DNA of 7,398 nt, from NCBI GenBank assembly GCA_964538565.1, contig CAZIGW010000232.1, forward strand, positions 1 through 7,398, given 5' to 3'. The position numbers and the translations under genes are program-made. This document shows, in pieces, positions 5,569 through 7,398 of the stretch (position 1 is the first letter of the stretch; the number at the start of each line of letters is the position of its first letter). This DNA comes from CAYVBN01 sp964538565. GTDB taxonomy: Bacteria > Pseudomonadota > Alphaproteobacteria > Rhizobiales > Xanthobacteraceae. The notes beneath the pieces were generated by a model, which saw only the letters and a list, made by a program, of their open reading frames with translations, searched no databases and was not told where the DNA came from.

Positions 5569-6450
5569 ATGGCGATCCGTTACTACTGGAAAGGCTACCT
5601 CAAGCTGTCGCTCGTTTCCTGCGCGGTCGCCATGGTTCCGGCCTCCTCCACCTCCGAGCGCACACGTTTTCACAATCTCAATCGCGCTACCGGGCACCGG
5701 CTGCGTCAACGCCTGGTGGACGAAGAGACGGGCGAGGAGGTCCCGCGCGAGGACCGGATCAAGGGCTACGAGGTGGAGAAGGGCCGCTATGTCGAGGTGA
5801 CGGACGAGGAACTCGAGGACGTGGCGCTCGAAAGCACCCATACGATCGACATCGAGCGCTTCGTGCCGCGCGCGGAAATCGACCGGCGCTACCTCGACCA
5901 GCCCTACTACCTGGTCCCGAGCGACAAGGTTTCGGAAGACGCCTTCGCGGTCATCCGCGAGGCGATGCGCGACGAGGACCGCGTCGCGCTCGGACGCGTC
6001 GTGCTCTATCGGCGCGAGCATCTCGTCGCCGTCGAGACGCTCGGCAAGGGCATGATGCTCACGACCCTGCGCTACGCCAACGAGGTACGCAGTGAGAAGG
6101 CCTATTTCGACGAGATCCCGGACAAGAAGGTGTCGAAGGAAATGCTGGATCTGGCTCGCCACATCATCGAGCAGAAGGCGGGGCATTTCGAACCGGAGAC
6201 GTTCGAGGACCGCTACGAAAACGCGGTGGTCGACCTGATCCGGCAGAAGGAGGCCGGCCGTCCGGTGACACATCGCGAGGCCCCACGCGAGGGCAACGTC
6301 ATCAACCTGATGGACGCCCTGCGCCGCAGCCTCGCTTCCGAGCGCGGCGAGAGATCCGCCCGCAACCCGTCGTCGAGGAACCGAACCACGGCGCGCAAGT
6401 CTCGGCGCCCCGCCGCGCGCTCGCGCACCAAGCACCGCAAGGCGGGCTGA
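5569..6450 (+). CDS. ku: Ku protein, non-homologous end joining
   Basis: A 293-residue bacterial Ku. It binds DNA double-strand ends as a ring-shaped homodimer and recruits the ligase LigD for end joining. The N-terminus 'Y-Y-W-K-G-Y-L-K-L-S-L-V-S-C' is the classic first strand of the Ku beta-barrel. 'I-K-G-Y-E-V-E-K-G-R-Y-V' and 'L-E-S-T-H-T-I-D-I-E-R-F-V' are further family landmarks, and 'Y-L-V-P-S-D-K-V' precedes the helical dimer arm. 'N-V-I-N-L-M-D-A-L-R-R-S-L' (about 243-255) is the conserved segment after the core. Residues 262-293 form a tail with 13 Arg/Lys in 32, typical of longer bacterial Ku proteins and linked to DNA binding. The ATG at 5569 is supported by GGAG 7 bases upstream and by the family N-terminus. 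No ligD is seen in the window, so the ligase must be encoded elsewhere if the pathway is complete. Confidence 0.97.
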   Translation: MAIRYYWKGYLKLSLVSCAVAMVPASSTSERTRFHNLNRATGHRLRQRLVDEETGEEVPREDRIKGYEVEKGRYVEVTDEELEDVALESTHTIDIERFVPRAEIDRRYLDQPYYLVPSDKVSEDAFAVIREAMRDEDRVALGRVVLYRREHLVAVETLGKGMMLTTLRYANEVRSEKAYFDEIPDKKVSKEMLDLARHIIEQKAGHFEPETFEDRYENAVVDLIRQKEAGRPVTHREAPREGNVINLMDALRRSLASERGERSARNPSSRNRTTARKSRRPAARSRTKHRKAG

Positions 6451-6786
6451 CCCCGCGGGGGCTCGGGGGCAACGGCCGAGGGCCCGCCGAGCACCTGTCC
6501 CGACACGCGACCTCAGGCCCCGAATGCGTATCGGCCGTGCCAGCGAACCCGCACGGCTCATGCCGGGCCAAACGGGCAGACCGATCCGGGTCTGGTGCGA
6601 TCGCGGTCGGCTCCACATCTGGCCCGCGTGACCACCCGGCGCAGGGTCCGGCGAAGCCAAGGCTCCGCCGGGGCGTCATGCGCCAGTTCATCGAATGGGA
6701 GCGCCGCCGACAAGGTTACGCAAACCGCGCAACTGCGCCCGATCGGCCCGGACATTCGGGCCGCGCTCCAGAACCGCGAGGCTGCC
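6451..6786. other. 336-bp gap between ku and the secreted protein gene
   Basis: I see no convincing gene here. A 10-bp palindrome CCCCGCGGGG follows the ku stop directly, then a CTCGG/CCGAG stem (6462-6480) without a T-run, so no clear intrinsic terminator for ku. Nearer the next gene are an imperfect palindrome GCGCA-AC-TGCGC (6727-6738) and a perfect 7-bp hairpin (6744-6750 with 6757-6763) that ends 23 bases before the start codon. No good -35/-10 pair was recognised. Confidence 0.55.
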
Positions 6787-7158
6787 ATGACCACTCGTCG
6801 ATTTCTTCTTGCTGCGGTCGTTGTCACGTCCACCCTCGGAGCCGCCAGCGCGGCGCCGGCCCGCACGATCTATGATGGAATCTGGAGCGTGCTGATCATC
6901 ACCGATCGCGGCAGTTGCGACCGGGCCTACCGGTACGGCGTCAGCATCAACGACGGGATCGTGCGCTATCGTGGCGACGGGTCGTTCGTCTTGCACGGCC
7001 GCGTGAACCGCGGCGGCCGCGTCCAGGTCAGCATCTCGCGCGGCAGCCAGGTGGCGCAAGGCAGCGGACGCTTGACCCCGAATGCCGGCTCAGGCTCCTG
7101 GGTCGGCCGCAGCCCCGACGCCGTTTGCGCCGGACACTGGATCGCCGAACGCCGCTGA
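6787..7158 (+). CDS. Small secreted protein, uncharacterised
   Basis: A 123-residue protein with an N-terminal signal peptide: two Arg at positions 4-5, hydrophobic core from 6 to about 20, and A-S-A or A-P-A cleavage sites at residues 20-25. The mature protein of about 100 residues starts 'Y-D-G-I-W-S-V' and is rich in Gly, Ser and Arg with alternating hydrophobic residues, suggesting a small beta-sheet domain. It contains just two cysteines, C44 and C114, near the two ends of the domain, which could form a disulfide in the periplasm. I recall similar 'Y-D-G-x-W-S-V' proteins annotated as hypothetical in Bradyrhizobium-like genomes, with no assigned function. The ATG at 6787 is preferred over upstream in-frame ATG codons because the signal peptide starts there and GAGG lies 5 bases upstream. 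It appears to be a single-gene unit, closed by the strong terminator downstream. Confidence 0.8.
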   Translation: MTTRRFLLAAVVVTSTLGAASAAPARTIYDGIWSVLIITDRGSCDRAYRYGVSINDGIVRYRGDGSFVLHGRVNRGGRVQVSISRGSQVAQGSGRLTPNAGSGSWVGRSPDAVCAGHWIAERR

Positions 7159-7173
7159 CACGCCGAAGCGCAG

Positions 7174-7213
7174 AAAAAGAACCCCGGTTGCCGAAGCAAC
7201 CAGGGTTTTTCTT
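7174..7213 (+). terminator. Intrinsic terminator of the secreted protein gene
   Basis: AACCC (7180-7184) with GGGTT (7203-7207) and GGTTG (7186-7190) with CAACC (7197-7201) build a 10-bp stem broken by one C-A mismatch, with loop CCGAAG. A T-run (7206-7213, TTTTTCTT) follows, and an A-rich stretch precedes the stem, so it could also end minus-strand transcription. It starts 15 bases past the stop codon at 7158. Confidence 0.88.
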
Positions 7214-7398
7214 CCGGACGGCTGGGGCTGGGGGGCTAGGACGCCGTCCGGCACTTTGAAAACGCGCAAGGCGGCGTCGGGTTCCGCCACACGACCACGC
7301 TCGTTCGCATTTTTTGCGGAGAGCCACATGCGCAGCATGGGCTCCACCGGTGGCCACAGAACCGCCGGCGCCACCGAATGAGTTTGCGAGAGGCGTGA
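7214..7398. other. Right-end non-coding stretch with a G-rich-loop hairpin
   Basis: Immediately after the terminator, CCGGACGGC (7214-7222) and GCCGTCCGG (7243-7251) form a perfect 9-bp stem with a 20-base loop rich in G. Further right no gene is recognised. A 17-codon frame at 7328-7381 has GGAG 6 bases upstream of its ATG, but its product resembles nothing known to me. The window ends before the next gene can be judged. Confidence 0.55.

Noticed and set aside
4471..6660. A long minus-strand open frame antisense to ku that continues toward the GNAT gene
   Set aside because: It lacks any recognisable domain over ku, and its GNAT portion has a better start at 5408 with an AAGGAG site. Ku coding is unmistakable on the other strand.
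793..6736. A 10-mer (GCGCAACTGC) shared by the regions upstream of the MipA-like gene (minus strand, 802-793) and the secreted protein gene (plus, 6727-6736)
   Set aside because: Many shared 10-mers are expected by chance in a GC-rich window this size, and spacing to the start codons differs.
7221..7310. tRNA gene or remnant on the minus strand suggested by CCTAG followed by C6 and CAGCC
   Set aside because: No matching 5' acceptor strand, T-loop or anticodon arm is present. The perfect 9-bp inverted repeat explains the sequence better.
7328..7381. A 17-codon frame with GGAG upstream of its ATG near the right edge
   Set aside because: It is too short to judge, shows no leader-peptide features such as runs of a regulatory amino acid, and has no attenuator hairpin in view.
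1..7398. CRISPR array, toxin-antitoxin pair, defence island, prophage or insertion sequence
   Set aside because: No regularly spaced repeats, no pair of small overlapping genes, no transposase, integrase or phage motif, and no terminal inverted repeats were seen.

Overview
The window looks like chromosomal DNA of a high-GC alphaproteobacterium, most likely from the Hyphomicrobiales (Rhizobiales). This rests on strongly GC-biased third codon positions, a bacterial Ku gene with a Lys/Arg-rich tail, a MipA/OmpV-type outer-membrane protein, a two-helix membrane protein and a small secreted protein of types I remember from that order, and an FNR/FixK-like palindrome between two genes. No rRNA, tRNA, transposase, integrase, phage gene or CRISPR array was seen.

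Layout from left to right. (1) 1-766, minus: MipA/OmpV family outer-membrane protein, running off the left edge. (2) 891-2423, minus: FAD-dependent oxidoreductase of the DAO/PuuB-like type with an unusual Ala-rich C-terminal tail. (3) 2520-3047, plus: SixA-like histidine phosphatase, divergent from (2) across a 96-bp gap. (4) 3126-3551, plus: single-domain universal stress protein. (5) 3610-4236, minus: uncharacterised membrane protein, convergent with (4). (6) 4237-4847: a 611-bp gap without a convincing gene, holding several hairpins, a short direct repeat and a possible minus-strand small RNA ending in an intrinsic terminator. (7) 4848-5408, minus: GNAT acetyltransferase. (8) 5569-6450, plus: Ku, divergent from (7). 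Their shared 160-bp region carries the FNR/FixK-like box. (9) 6451-6786: gap. (10) 6787-7158, plus: small secreted protein followed by a clear intrinsic terminator. (11) 7214-7398: non-coding as far as can be seen.

The genes do not form an obvious pathway; this reads as a set of single-gene transcription units with stress or housekeeping roles. The most functional link is between Ku (double-strand-break end joining) and the GNAT gene, which could share control from the FNR/FixK-like site. I found no convincing new multi-gene system. The items most worth checking are that box, the candidate small RNA at about 4511-4640, and the direct repeats upstream of the MipA-like gene. All functional calls come from reading translations by eye, without database searches.
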